From: Paenibacillus phytorum
GTDB taxonomy: Bacteria; Bacillota; Bacilli; Paenibacillales; NBRC-103111
NCBI RefSeq assembly: GCF_013141715.1
Contig: NZ_WHOA01000172.1
Span: forward strand, 1 to 59,631
Direction of reading: 5' to 3'
Length of the DNA: 59,631 nt
Shown: positions 9,031-18,087 of the stretch, one piece after another
How the letters are laid out: each line of letters begins with the position of its first letter
Numbering within the stretch: the stretch's first letter is position 1
Program-made: the position numbers and the translations under genes
The notes under the pieces: generated by a model
The model's database searches: none
Told to the model about the DNA's origin: nothing
What the model saw: only the letters and a program-made list of their open reading frames with translations

Positions 9031-9135
9031 GAAAAACCGTCAGGAAAGAATCATCCTGACGGTCCTTTTTAGGTTTAACGCGAATCTGCAATTTTATCCT
9101 AACAATTTGCCTTACTTATGGTAAGGTTCACCGTA
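9031..9135 (+). repeat. Dispersed intergenic repeat, copy A, with terminator
   Basis: ACCGTCAGGA (9036-9045) and TCCTGACGGT (9054-9063) form a hairpin followed by CCTTTTT, a good terminator for the permease gene. The conserved tail after it, TTAACGCGAATCTGCAATTTT through TTATGGTAAGGTTCACCGTA, occurs again at 48835-48966 in the same orientation. Confidence 0.75.
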
Positions 9136-9168
9136 TCACTCCATCGGCGAATCTTTAGGAACGAGCGG

Positions 9169-10317
9169 CTATCTAGTTAGGGTTACATTAAAGCAAGTTC
9201 CGCCATCTTCATTATCAGTAACGGTAAGATTACCATTATGTTTTGTGATAATACTGTCAACAATCGAAAGTCCTAAGCCCGCACCAGCCACTTGGCGGGA
9301 GCGTGACTTGTCAACACGATAAAAAGGCTCAAAAATATGCTTTTTGTTTTTTTCGGGAATACCGATGCCTGTATCTTTAATTTTGATTGAAACCTGTTCC
9401 TTACTTAATCTGTTTACAATAACCTCAACCTTGCCGCCACCGTCAATATTGTACTTAATTCCATTTTCCACAAGGTTATAAAAAGCACGATACAATAAGT
9501 CGGTGTTACCAGTAACAATGCTATTATCACAATCTAAGATCAATGCAACCTTTTTATCTTTAGCTATGTGAGAAAGTTCGGAAGTAATATCCTCAAAAAC
9601 ATCCTTTAAACAAATGCTGCTTTGCTCACCGTTATCGTCCATATTCGTCATATCTAACAGGTTACCGACGAGTCCTCTCAAGCGATGGGTTTGCTTTTCA
9701 ATAACGGAAATAAGTGCATCATATTCCTGGTTTGTATGTTCCTTTTTCTTCTTAAATACATCAACCTTTGTTTGTAACACAGCAAGAGGTGTTCTAAGCT
9801 CGTGGGCAGCACTTGCAGAAAATCTTCCTTGCATCATAAAAGCACTATCCAACTTATCCGTCATTTCATTGAAGGTGACAGTAAGCTCTGCAATTTCATC
9901 CTTTGTGGGCGGCACAGATAATGTCTCAGATAGATTATGCACACTTATGTTCTTCAACTGACCATTTAGTGTATTAAGAGGTTTTAGTGCCTTGCCCGAC
10001 ATATAGTAGGTTAAGAATCCGCCGCCAACAATAACAAAAATCATATAAATAATGCTTTTCATTCTAAAATCCATTCTTGCTTGTTGGGAATCACCAGCTG
10101 GGAGAGTGATCATGCTGCTTGACGGTAATTGAGGGTTTCCAACACCCCTTCCATCTTCACCGATTTGTTTTGCCGGTACTATCAAAGTTGCATCAATCCT
10201 TGTAGCCATTGTATCCGCAGATAAATTAAGTATGAAGGTAAGACCTACACAACAAACAGTCAAAAGTGCAACGGTCATAACCGTAAGTCGCAATCGAATT
10301 GGCATTTTTTTAAGCAT
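9169..10317 (-). CDS. Membrane sensor histidine kinase (two-component)
   Basis: From the ATG at 10317 the protein is 382 aa. It has two membrane segments flanking a short extracytoplasmic loop of about 50 residues, a HAMP region, the phosphoacceptor H172 in SAAHELRTPLAV, and an ATPase domain with NGIKYN, DTGIGIP and GAGLGLSIV motifs. It overlaps the end of the response regulator gene by eight bases, so the pair is co-translated. The frame is open to 10380, but GGAAGG at the regulator stop codon fits the ATG at 10317. The short sensor loop resembles kinases that sense cell-envelope antibiotics, often through a partner ABC transporter, here the divergent pair at 11.1-14.9 kb. Confidence 0.9.
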   Translation of the reverse strand: MLKKMPIRLRLTVMTVALLTVCCVGLTFILNLSADTMATRIDATLIVPAKQIGEDGRGVGNPQLPSSSMITLPAGDSQQARMDFRMKSIIYMIFVIVGGGFLTYYMSGKALKPLNTLNGQLKNISVHNLSETLSVPPTKDEIAELTVTFNEMTDKLDSAFMMQGRFSASAAHELRTPLAVLQTKVDVFKKKKEHTNQEYDALISVIEKQTHRLRGLVGNLLDMTNMDDNGEQSSICLKDVFEDITSELSHIAKDKKVALILDCDNSIVTGNTDLLYRAFYNLVENGIKYNIDGGGKVEVIVNRLSKEQVSIKIKDTGIGIPEKNKKHIFEPFYRVDKSRSRQVAGAGLGLSIVDSIITKHNGNLTVTDNEDGGTCFNVTLTR

Positions 10318-10999
10318 TAGCATCACCTTCCTTATCTGATAGGAAGTATCCCTCGCCAATCTTCGTTCCAATGGGGTCATAATTTAATATCGCTTTCAGC
10401 TTCTTTCGGAGAGTTGCAATATGAACCCGTATAGCACCGCTAAAACTATCCGCATTCTGATCCCAAATGTGTTCTATCAATTCTTCTTGGCTAACCACTC
10501 TATCCTTGTTAAGCAAGAAATATTCAAACAAGGCAAATTCTTTTTTTGTAAGTGATATTGCATTTTCATTAACAACCGCAATACGTTTTGATAAATCCAC
10601 CTTAATTACTCCGTAGGAAAGCATACTGCTTTCTTGCACAAATCTCCGCCTTAACAAATTTCGTATTCTTGCCTCCAACTCGGCAAAATCAAATGGCTTC
10701 GCCAAATAATCATTTGCCCCTACGTCTAGTCCCCTTACTTTGTCACTTACACTACTTCTCGCACTGAGAATAAGTACCTTTAGTTCAGGCTTTTCATCTC
10801 GTATCTCAGCTAAGACCTCAAGCCCATCCAATTTCGGGAGGTTTAAGTCCAGTACAACCAAGTCGTAATTTACTTCATATAAAAGCGCGTAAGCAGCTTC
10901 ACCGTTGTCACAGGTATCAACGGCATAACCCTCTATTCTAAGCCCATCTGCAATCGCTTCTTGCAAATCAAGCTCGTCCTCTACAATAAGTATCCTCAT
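10310..10999 (-). CDS. OmpR-family response regulator
   Basis: This 229-aa protein has a receiver domain with the acidic pair E7/D8, phosphoacceptor D51 in VVLDLNLPK, and K in LAKPFDF. A winged-helix DNA-binding domain follows (~125-225, SLTKKEFALFEYFL, VHIATLRKKL). It is the first gene of a two-gene leftward operon with the kinase and diverges from the ABC genes, which are its likely targets. GAGGTGG lies ahead of the ATG. Confidence 0.93.
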   Translation of the reverse strand: MRILIVEDELDLQEAIADGLRIEGYAVDTCDNGEAAYALLYEVNYDLVVLDLNLPKLDGLEVLAEIRDEKPELKVLILSARSSVSDKVRGLDVGANDYLAKPFDFAELEARIRNLLRRRFVQESSMLSYGVIKVDLSKRIAVVNENAISLTKKEFALFEYFLLNKDRVVSQEELIEHIWDQNADSFSGAIRVHIATLRKKLKAILNYDPIGTKIGEGYFLSDKEGDANA

Positions 11000-11025
11000 A
11001 CATAATCCACCTCTTTTACTATTGT

Positions 11026-11094
11026 ACCTAAGATTAGGTTAAATCTATGTAAAGCAATTGATTCACAACAAAGAAAATCACTTAACAGTGATTT
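11026..11094. promoter_or_regulatory. Two palindromes in the regulator/ABC divergent region
   Basis: ACCTAA-GA-TTAGGT (11026-11039) and AAATCACT-TAAC-AGTGATTT (11075-11094) lie between the response regulator and the ABC operon. TTTACATAGATTTAACC, a pair of related half-sites on the minus strand, lies between them. They are candidate binding sites for the neighbouring regulator; this is inferred from position. Confidence 0.45.
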
Positions 11095-11162
11095 AACACC
11101 GTTTGTTATACGATGATTGCATCAAGTGAAGAACAACTAACATAACCGAAAGGGGTAAACAA

Positions 11163-13109
11163 ATGTTTGAAATTAAGAATGTATCCAAAAAATATAACGG
11201 CGAATTCGCTTTGAATAATATTTCCTTCACAATGGGAAAAGGGTTGAATTTTATCGTTGGCGCTTCGGGGAGTGGTAAAACGACTCTTTTGAAAATCCTC
11301 AGTGGCATGGAACAAGATTTTGATGGCGAGGCTTACTATTGCGGTAAGAGCATTAAAGAATTAACCTCTAATGAAAAAAGCTACTATTACAACAATATGT
11401 TTGGATTTGTTTGGCAGGATTTTAATTTACTCGAAGATGTATCGGTCTTAGACAATGTGTTGTTGCCACAGTATTTAAAAAATAAACAAAATCGAAAGAA
11501 AGCTGAAACGATTTTAATAGACCTCAACATCGTTGATCTTGCACAGCAAAAAGTGAAATATCTTTCTGGCGGTCAAAAACAGCGTGTTGCCATCGCAAGA
11601 GAGCTAATGAAAAATCCACAGGTTATTATTGCGGACGAGCCCACAAGTGCCTTGGATGAAAAAACCTCAAAAACAACAATGGATATTCTGAAAGCTATTT
11701 CTAAAACCAGGACAGTTATCGTTGTAACCCACGATACCAATTTGATTGATAATAATTCAAACGTTTTAAACTTGGATAAGGGAGAGTTGATTGCATCACC
11801 ACAAGAAAAAATTGTCACTAAAACAGAAAATCTTACATTCAATGAAAGTCATCGCTTATCTATCAAAAATGCTTTTGCACTCACCAAATTGAATGTTAAA
11901 AGTAAATTCGGGCGGTTTTTCGTATCAACCCTCGCTCTTATGGTTGCAGGCATATTATGTCTTACTACTATAAGCGGAGCAATCGGGGGCAGCAGTCAAG
12001 GTGAATTTGACAAGCTGATTGATACGTATGGCGAAGGACTTAAAGATATTAGTGTAGTTGGCAGTTTTATAAGTGCAGGAGGAACAAGCGGTAATAAGGA
12101 AGAAAAGCCGAAAGCTGATGTAACACAGGATATTGCTGGCTTATACGATAAATATGCAGGAGATAAGCGTATTGATTTCACTGCTTTTTTACAAGCGTTT
12201 GAGAATATAAAAGTAAAGGTTAGCGGCAAAGAATATACAGTAAAAAGCACAGGCGGTACGCCATCCATCAATAAGCTGGTTGCAGGAAAAATGCCTTCAG
12301 GCAAAGACTACGAGGTTGTTGTCCCCGAAAGCTTTGTTGAAACATTAGGCATATCAAACGAGCAAGCAATAGGGAAAGAAGTCAATTTTAGCAGCTCTAT
12401 GTACAATTGGAACACCGGTAAGCCTGTTTTAAAAGATGCGTTCCTCACCGCAACAATAGTAGGCGTTGCAGATACGACTGTCTATTATGAATCTCAAGGC
12501 AAAATGACATCGTATAAAGTTTCTGACTCTTTCTTCTTCAACAAAGCCGCACTTGACGATATGAGAAAACAAGCAGAAATTAAAAGCAGCAACATGAATT
12601 TTCTTATTCGTGCAAAGACGCCTGCTGATATGATTTCCATCAAAGACGAGCTTAACGAAACAGGCATTGTCCCTCTTGGCAGATTTGAACTTGTTGAAGA
12701 TATTGTTAGATTAAATAAGCAAACAACCGAACAGTCCGGCTCTGCAAGTGTGCTCATAGGCATGTTGTCTGTCGTAATGGTGATCGCCATTTTCCTTATC
12801 ACAGGCTTGATGCGAAAAAGAGAATTTGCCATTTATAAAATCAGCGGCTTTCATAATGCTCATTTGAGCCTGCTTAACTTGACGGAAATGATAACAGGAG
12901 CAATCACAGCAATTCTGTTAATGCTTGTTACATCACCTCTTATCAATTTAGCTACACAAGGCTTGTTCAAAGCAAGTATCCTTAATTCAAAGATGTTGTT
13001 AACGGGTGCGCTGTTGATTGCCTTAATAGCCGTTGTGGCTTACTTTACAACTATGATTACATTCATGAAAACCAATGCTACTACAGCTTTGAAGACAGGT
13101 GACCGATAA
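11163..13109 (+). CDS. Fused ABC ATPase-permease, detoxification type
   Basis: Residues 1-220 are an ABC ATPase with Walker A GASGSGKT (33-40), signature LSGGQKQR (134-141), Walker B VIIADEP (154-160) and a downstream TSALD. Residues ~240-648 are a MacB/FtsX-like permease: one membrane segment near 247-265, a large extracytoplasmic domain (~270-520), and three more membrane segments near 530, 575-600 and 618-640. The ATPase-permease fusion on one chain is the form common in Clostridia. With the divergent two-component system it suggests export or sensing of a peptide antibiotic. The DNA is A+T-richer than its surroundings. It overlaps the next gene by one base (TAATG). Confidence 0.85.
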   Translation: MFEIKNVSKKYNGEFALNNISFTMGKGLNFIVGASGSGKTTLLKILSGMEQDFDGEAYYCGKSIKELTSNEKSYYYNNMFGFVWQDFNLLEDVSVLDNVLLPQYLKNKQNRKKAETILIDLNIVDLAQQKVKYLSGGQKQRVAIARELMKNPQVIIADEPTSALDEKTSKTTMDILKAISKTRTVIVVTHDTNLIDNNSNVLNLDKGELIASPQEKIVTKTENLTFNESHRLSIKNAFALTKLNVKSKFGRFFVSTLALMVAGILCLTTISGAIGGSSQGEFDKLIDTYGEGLKDISVVGSFISAGGTSGNKEEKPKADVTQDIAGLYDKYAGDKRIDFTAFLQAFENIKVKVSGKEYTVKSTGGTPSINKLVAGKMPSGKDYEVVVPESFVETLGISNEQAIGKEVNFSSSMYNWNTGKPVLKDAFLTATIVGVADTTVYYESQGKMTSYKVSDSFFFNKAALDDMRKQAEIKSSNMNFLIRAKTPADMISIKDELNETGIVPLGRFELVEDIVRLNKQTTEQSGSASVLIGMLSVVMVIAIFLITGLMRKREFAIYKISGFHNAHLSLLNLTEMITGAITAILLMLVTSPLINLATQGLFKASILNSKMLLTGALLIALIAVVAYFTTMITFMKTNATTALKTGDR

Positions 13110-14908
13110 TGATTCAGATAAAAAACCTTACAAAAAGATATCAGCAATCACTTATTATTGATGATACAAGTTTTAACTTTCCAAGCAAGGGACTGATTTG
13201 CCTTTTGGGCGCGTCAGGCTCTGGTAAAAGCACGCTGCTTAATATGATTGCAGGCTTTGACAGTCATTATAGCGGTGATATTACGGTTTGGGGTACTTCA
13301 ATCAGCAAACTGAACGCCGATGAATTGTGTGCATATCGCAGAGATCATATCGGATTTATCTTTCAAAACTATCATCTTCTAAGCGGATATACCGTACTTG
13401 AAAACATCTTGCTTGCTTGTGAGCTAAATACTTCTAGTGAAGAAGAAAATAAAAAAAATGCGATAGAATTGTTAAATAAACTGGGTTTATCATCAAAGAC
13501 TGATGAAAAAACCGAAAATCTTTCGGGTGGTCAAAAGCAAAGAACTGCTATTGCAAGAGCGTTAATTAGTAATCCTCGTATTGTGTTGGCTGATGAGCCA
13601 ACTGGAGCATTAGACCGTAGCAACTCCAATGAAATTATGGAGCTTTTAAAAGAGATTTCAAAAGAACGATTGGTTATTGTGATTACTCACGATCAAAAGA
13701 TTTGTACCTTTGCAGATGACGTCATCCATCTCGATAACGGAAAAATGATTACAAAAGAGAACGATACTCAAACAGATTTTACTGGTAATCATCATCAACT
13801 CAGTTTCAATAAGGCAAACAAAGTATCTGCGTTCAAGCGAGGGCTTAAGAACTTCAACGTTCATCTCACACGTTATATGGCTGTTAGTTTGGCCATTTCC
13901 ATTGGTATCCTTGCATTTATGTTGTCTTTATCTTCGGGCAATATTATGGAAAAATCTATTTCAGATTTCAAGGATAAAAACACCGCCTTTAGCAACGGCT
14001 ATATCAAAGGTAAGGATGACGGAACCGTTTTTGAGCTACTGAGCTCTGATGAGCGTATCGAAAATGTGTATTATCAATACAAAATATCCAATGTTACTTT
14101 AAGGCTGGGGGATAAAACCGAAGCTATAGCAGAAAAATACCCAATGCCTAAGGCTACTGAGAATATGTCATACGGTGTTATGCCAAAAGCAGGTAAAAAG
14201 GAAATCGCACTTAGTCCGAGCCTTGCCAAGAAATTTGGAAATGATATTAGTAACTTGCTTGGTAAAGAACTTACCTTAAACCATGGTGAACAAGAACACA
14301 TACTTACGATAAGCGGCATTTATAATGCAGGCTACGATGATTTCTTTGTAAGTTCCGATATTGAACAGGAATTGTATGAAAATGTGGATAGCAAAGACCG
14401 TTACTCCATCAGTTACGATGTGACAGATTTCGAAGATATTGTTTCAGTCAGTCAAATGCTTGCCGACAAAAAAATTGATAGTAAGACTTCAGCCAATGAA
14501 GTAGGCGCTTTGCAAAGTACATTCAACAATCTTAGCCGTTTGTTCTTGATCGTTTCTATTTTGATTCTGGCAATTGGTTTGTTTATCAGTACAGTCATGC
14601 TTATCAAACTGCAAAATTCGAGATACAAGGAATTAGGGCTGCTGTCGGCTTTGGGATTTAATAAAGGAACAATAGGGAAAATGATTGTCAGCGAAAATCT
14701 GCTTTTAGCGGCAATGTCGGCTATCTTTAATGCTATTCTCGTTAGCTGTACTTATGTAATCGGTAGGATCCTCCATTTAGCAATTATCATTACCCCAGTA
14801 CAAATCATACTATCCATCCTTTCCACAGGCATTGTTGTTATTGTCATTAGCCTAATAGCCAGCTACAAATTAATCCGTACAGAGCCAGCTGTAGCGTTGA
14901 GAAAATAA
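13109..14908 (+). CDS. Second fused ABC ATPase-permease
   Basis: This 599-aa paralogue of the preceding gene is built the same way: an ATPase (Walker A GASGSGKS 34-41, LSGGQKQR, VLADEPTGALD, H-loop ITHD), then a membrane segment, an extracytoplasmic region, and three C-terminal membrane segments. The permease half is about 50 residues shorter than in the first protein. Two different fused half-transporters translated in tandem point to a heterodimer. Compared with Bce-type systems (separate ATPase plus a ten-segment permease) this is a different build, so I assign no symbol. Confidence 0.85.
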   Translation: MIQIKNLTKRYQQSLIIDDTSFNFPSKGLICLLGASGSGKSTLLNMIAGFDSHYSGDITVWGTSISKLNADELCAYRRDHIGFIFQNYHLLSGYTVLENILLACELNTSSEEENKKNAIELLNKLGLSSKTDEKTENLSGGQKQRTAIARALISNPRIVLADEPTGALDRSNSNEIMELLKEISKERLVIVITHDQKICTFADDVIHLDNGKMITKENDTQTDFTGNHHQLSFNKANKVSAFKRGLKNFNVHLTRYMAVSLAISIGILAFMLSLSSGNIMEKSISDFKDKNTAFSNGYIKGKDDGTVFELLSSDERIENVYYQYKISNVTLRLGDKTEAIAEKYPMPKATENMSYGVMPKAGKKEIALSPSLAKKFGNDISNLLGKELTLNHGEQEHILTISGIYNAGYDDFFVSSDIEQELYENVDSKDRYSISYDVTDFEDIVSVSQMLADKKIDSKTSANEVGALQSTFNNLSRLFLIVSILILAIGLFISTVMLIKLQNSRYKELGLLSALGFNKGTIGKMIVSENLLLAAMSAIFNAILVSCTYVIGRILHLAIIITPVQIILSILSTGIVVIVISLIASYKLIRTEPAVALRK

Positions 14909-14955
14909 GACACGTTTGAAAAATGCAAAAGTCTTTATATATTCCCTAACATCAA

Positions 14956-15000
14956 AAGGCTCGTATCAGCTCTTAAACAAGCTGTTCGAGCCTTAAGTTT
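14956..15000. terminator. Bidirectional terminator
   Basis: AAGGCTCG (14956-14963) pairs with CGAGCCTT (14987-14994), with an inner AGCT/AGCT pairing, followed by AAGTTTT. It separates the convergent ABC operon and kinase gene and overlaps the last codons of the kinase. Confidence 0.6.
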
Positions 15001-16565
15001 TCGAATTTAACCTGGAATACGGTACCTATCGAAGCCGTTTGCAGCAGCTCGATTGTTCCCCCATTTACTTCAGCAAGCAGCCGGCAAATCGGCAATCCGA
15101 GACCTAGTCCTTGCTTTTTCTTGCGGCGACTGTTTCCTCTGTAGTAGCGTTCGAAAATAAATGGGACTTCATCGGGAGCGATCCCTTTGCCATTGTCAGA
15201 AATATCGATAGTGAGCATTGATTCAGTCGATCTTGCAGTAATCTCGATGCGCGTTGCCGCAGCTGCCGCGCTGTTGCTTAGCAAGTTGAGAATAATTTGC
15301 TTCAAATGCGATCGATCACAGATACATACCAAATCGGAAGGTAGCACATCAAGCTCCATTTGAACGGATGCAGATGCTTGAATGGTATGGAACTGCTGAA
15401 TAATCTCCTCTATTAACGGCTCAAGTAAGACCTGAGACTTATCAGCGTGAATCGCACCTGACTCCATGGAAGAAAAATTAAGCAGATCGTTCACCATCAC
15501 ATGCATCCGCTTTGCTTCATTTAACCCAATATTTATAAACTCATTGGCTTTGCTGCCTGTGACTACGCCGTCCTGAATCGCTTGAAGCATACCGCGGATT
15601 GAGGTGACCGGCGTACGCAGCTCATGTGAAACTCCGGCAAGCAGATCGGTACGCATACGTTCAAGTTGGTCTAGACGTCCAGTCATTTCGTGAAAAGATT
15701 GAACCAACCCGCTAATTTCACCTTCCTTAATGAGGTTCGAATCAGGCAAATGCGGCTGATAATTGCCTGAAGAAATCTGTTTGGCAGCACGGGCCAGTTG
15801 AATAAGTGGTCTTGTGAGAGAACGGGACAACACGAATACGACAGCCCAGCCGCATAAGGAAATAAGTCCAAAAGCTAGCACAATGAGACCGTATATTTGG
15901 GGCAAACGACCCCGGTTATATGGGGCGGTCATGTAGAGTGTTCCTGAAATTTGATTGTTTGTATAGAAGGGCACACCAACACGCAGCCACTTTCCTGACT
16001 GTATATCGACCTGCTCACGAATCTTTTTACCTGAAAGAACTTCCTTTTGTCGGGGCGGGGATTCGAGGTAAGCTCCTACTTCTGCGTATGCATGACTAAA
16101 GAAGTAAATCATCTCGCCTGAAGTATTAAATATTTGAAATTGATACCCATCTGGAATTGAAGGAACGAGTTCTGAGGGGATCGAAGGGACGGATCCTTGT
16201 AATGGGGAATTTTCTGACGTTATGAGGGCTGTTGGCGTTTTTTCTAAATTATTTAAAGATGAAGTTGAGACGGTAGGTTTTAACTGCAGAAGCTCATCTA
16301 TTTTACTAACTGAATCGCTCATCATTGCAGACCTCGCCTCAAGTAATTGAAACTGCTGCTCCTCCGTGCTCATTCGAATCCAGTACATGCCAAACAAACC
16401 GATGCCCGTCAGCATGACAAGAAGAATCATCACATAACGCCAGGTCCAATATCGTACCAAGGAAACAAAGGCAGCTTGTGGTTGAGCATTCACATTGTTT
16501 TGAGTAGACTTGCGCAGATGCTTAGTAAACACGTAAACTGTACCCCATTCCTCTAATCGTATCAA
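14973..16565 (-). CDS. Membrane sensor histidine kinase
   Basis: The protein is up to 530 aa. A membrane segment at ~43-63 is followed by a ~155-residue extracytoplasmic sensor domain, a second membrane segment (~225-248), a HAMP domain, H314 in GVSHELRTPVTS, and an ATPase domain (NLLSNSAAAAATRIE, DNGKGIAPDE, GLGLGLPI). It overlaps the upstream regulator gene by 44 bases if the TTG at 16565 (preceded by GAGGGGG) is the start. A GTG 11 codons later is the alternative; neither is decisive. Its ligand is unknown. The unlinked-looking gene downstream of the regulator, a small secreted protein, may be a target or signal partner. Confidence 0.88.
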   Translation of the reverse strand: MIRLEEWGTVYVFTKHLRKSTQNNVNAQPQAAFVSLVRYWTWRYVMILLVMLTGIGLFGMYWIRMSTEEQQFQLLEARSAMMSDSVSKIDELLQLKPTVSTSSLNNLEKTPTALITSENSPLQGSVPSIPSELVPSIPDGYQFQIFNTSGEMIYFFSHAYAEVGAYLESPPRQKEVLSGKKIREQVDIQSGKWLRVGVPFYTNNQISGTLYMTAPYNRGRLPQIYGLIVLAFGLISLCGWAVVFVLSRSLTRPLIQLARAAKQISSGNYQPHLPDSNLIKEGEISGLVQSFHEMTGRLDQLERMRTDLLAGVSHELRTPVTSIRGMLQAIQDGVVTGSKANEFINIGLNEAKRMHVMVNDLLNFSSMESGAIHADKSQVLLEPLIEEIIQQFHTIQASASVQMELDVLPSDLVCICDRSHLKQIILNLLSNSAAAAATRIEITARSTESMLTIDISDNGKGIAPDEVPFIFERYYRGNSRRKKKQGLGLGLPICRLLAEVNGGTIELLQTASIGTVFQVKFENLRLEQLV

Positions 16566-17208
16566 TTTCCCCCTCGTGTGCAGGCCATTGATAAAGACTT
16601 TTGCGCAGCCGTTTAATGGCGGTATCTACAGAACGATCACCACCTTCAAAGTCGATTCCCCACACCTCATTAAGTAAATGATCGCGTTCAAAACATTGAT
16701 TGGGATGCTCCACTAGAAATTGAAGCAGCTGATAATCGCGGGGAAGCAGAGAAATCTGCTCATTTCCGACTGTAACCGTTCGAGTGCTCACGTAAACAAC
16801 CAAGCTGCCGATCCGCACAATATCCGAATCTGTCATGTAGACGGAGCGGCGAAGTACCGCTTGAATGCGGGCCATAACTTCCTGGGGATCGAATGGCTTG
16901 GCAATATAGTCGTCCGCCCCTTGGCCAAACCCTTGGAGACGGTCTGGTACATCGCCGCGTGCCGTAAGTATAATGACAGGACAGCTTCCTAGTTCCCTAA
17001 TTTGGTGCAAAATTTCAATTCCGTTCTGATCATTCGGAAGCATAAGATCTAACAATACGAGATCGGGTCTCCAACTGAGAAACTGCTCCATCACATCGAT
17101 TTCGCCCTCACCCGAATTCCACTTTACTTCATAATTGTCTTTTTCCAAATAGGCTTGAAGTACGCTTGCGATCGGTAGCTCATCTTCAATTAACAATACT
17201 CGCTTCAA
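16522..17208 (-). CDS. OmpR-family response regulator
   Basis: The receiver domain carries the phosphoacceptor D54 in VLLDLMLP and the conserved K in IAKPFDP. The C-terminal winged helix has the typical LLPRDYQLLQFLVEHPNQCF and RSVDTAIKRLRKSL stretches. The frame is open to 17235, but AAGGAAGGG followed by nine bases and TTG at 17208 marks the start best (228 aa). It forms an operon with the kinase downstream. Confidence 0.9.
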   Translation of the reverse strand: MKRVLLIEDELPIASVLQAYLEKDNYEVKWNSGEGEIDVMEQFLSWRPDLVLLDLMLPNDQNGIEILHQIRELGSCPVIILTARGDVPDRLQGFGQGADDYIAKPFDPQEVMARIQAVLRRSVYMTDSDIVRIGSLVVYVSTRTVTVGNEQISLLPRDYQLLQFLVEHPNQCFERDHLLNEVWGIDFEGGDRSVDTAIKRLRKSLYQWPAHEGEIDTIRGMGYSLRVY

Positions 17209-17279
17209 GGAAATAACCCTTCCTTTCCTAACCATGCTTTACCGTATTATTCTAACCAATATGTATTCTTTCGAACAAC

Positions 17280-17330
17280 AGAGCTGTCCCACAAGCACTC
17301 CGGAATGGAAGATTACTTGGGGACAGCTCT
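17280..17330. terminator. Long inverted repeat, probable terminator
   Basis: AGAGCTGTCCC and GGGACAGCTCT form 11-bp perfect arms, extended by CAAG/CTTG. It lies between the end of the leftward secreted-protein gene and the regulator start. A strong U run is missing, so termination is inferred from position. Confidence 0.5.
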
Positions 17331-17346
17331 AACTGCTCTCTATATG

Positions 17347-17853
17347 TTACTTATTGCTTTTTACTGCTTGACTCGAATCTGTTAATTTTCCAACTTCCAT
17401 GTGCTTTCCTTCTTCTTTAATCTTAGCGCGCAGTTCATCTACCGTGACGCCTTGCTCTTTTGCCATTTTTTCTAGGCTGACAGCTTCACTGGATTGTGTG
17501 CTTGCAGTTAGTTGGCTAGCCATAGTTGACTCGCTAGTGCCTGTAGCTTTTCCAGGTTCAGTTGAAGAAACCGTTTTAGTTATCTTACCTTCCTTTTCAA
17601 GCTGAGCGAACAATTCCTCTAACGTAATACCTTTCTCTTTAGCCATTTTTTCAAAGCTCGTGCTGTCACCCAACTTCGCTGCTTCATCAGCACTGATTGT
17701 TTTAGATGATGATGTTGGTGAAAGTGTTGCTGATACACTAGCTATACTCGATTTAATCGTTCCACCAATCGTAGTGTCGCTTGCAGCGTATGCAGATCCT
17801 CCGACAGCAGATACAGCAAGTATAAGTGCAGCGATTGTTAGTTTTTTCTTCAT
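17347..17853 (-). CDS. Small secreted protein with two helical repeats
   Basis: This 168-aa protein begins with a signal peptide (MKKKLTIAALILAVSAVGG, cleavage probably after AYA). A Ser/Thr-rich stretch follows, then two similar units, SFEKMAKEKGITLEELFAQ (~67-85) and SLEKMAKEQGVTVDELRAK (~131-149), each followed by a charged EEGK-like segment. The units look like short helix-turn-helix modules of the kind seen in secreted Bacillus proteins of unknown function; no enzyme motif is present. It has AGGAGG ahead of its ATG, and TATATT (17920-17915) is a possible -10 box. It lies directly upstream of the leftward two-component operon. Function not recognised. Confidence 0.75.
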   Translation of the reverse strand: MKKKLTIAALILAVSAVGGSAYAASDTTIGGTIKSSIASVSATLSPTSSSKTISADEAAKLGDSTSFEKMAKEKGITLEELFAQLEKEGKITKTVSSTEPGKATGTSESTMASQLTASTQSSEAVSLEKMAKEQGVTVDELRAKIKEEGKHMEVGKLTDSSQAVKSNK

Positions 17854-18087
17854 GTTAAATTCCTCCTAGAGTGTTTTGTGCTTCTGCCATATGATGTGCA
17901 GTTGCTACACTCTTAATATAGCTTCGGATTGTGTCGGGAGTATGGCAGCATCAGAGTAAGTGTAAATTGTCCCCTGTACTCAGGCCAAGCTATTCACAAC
18001 AGCTAATGAATATACAGCTAGATTAGAGCCCGAACGGTAAATGTCTGAAATGACTAGCAGTGGCGTGTTTATATTGCTGATTGCTGA

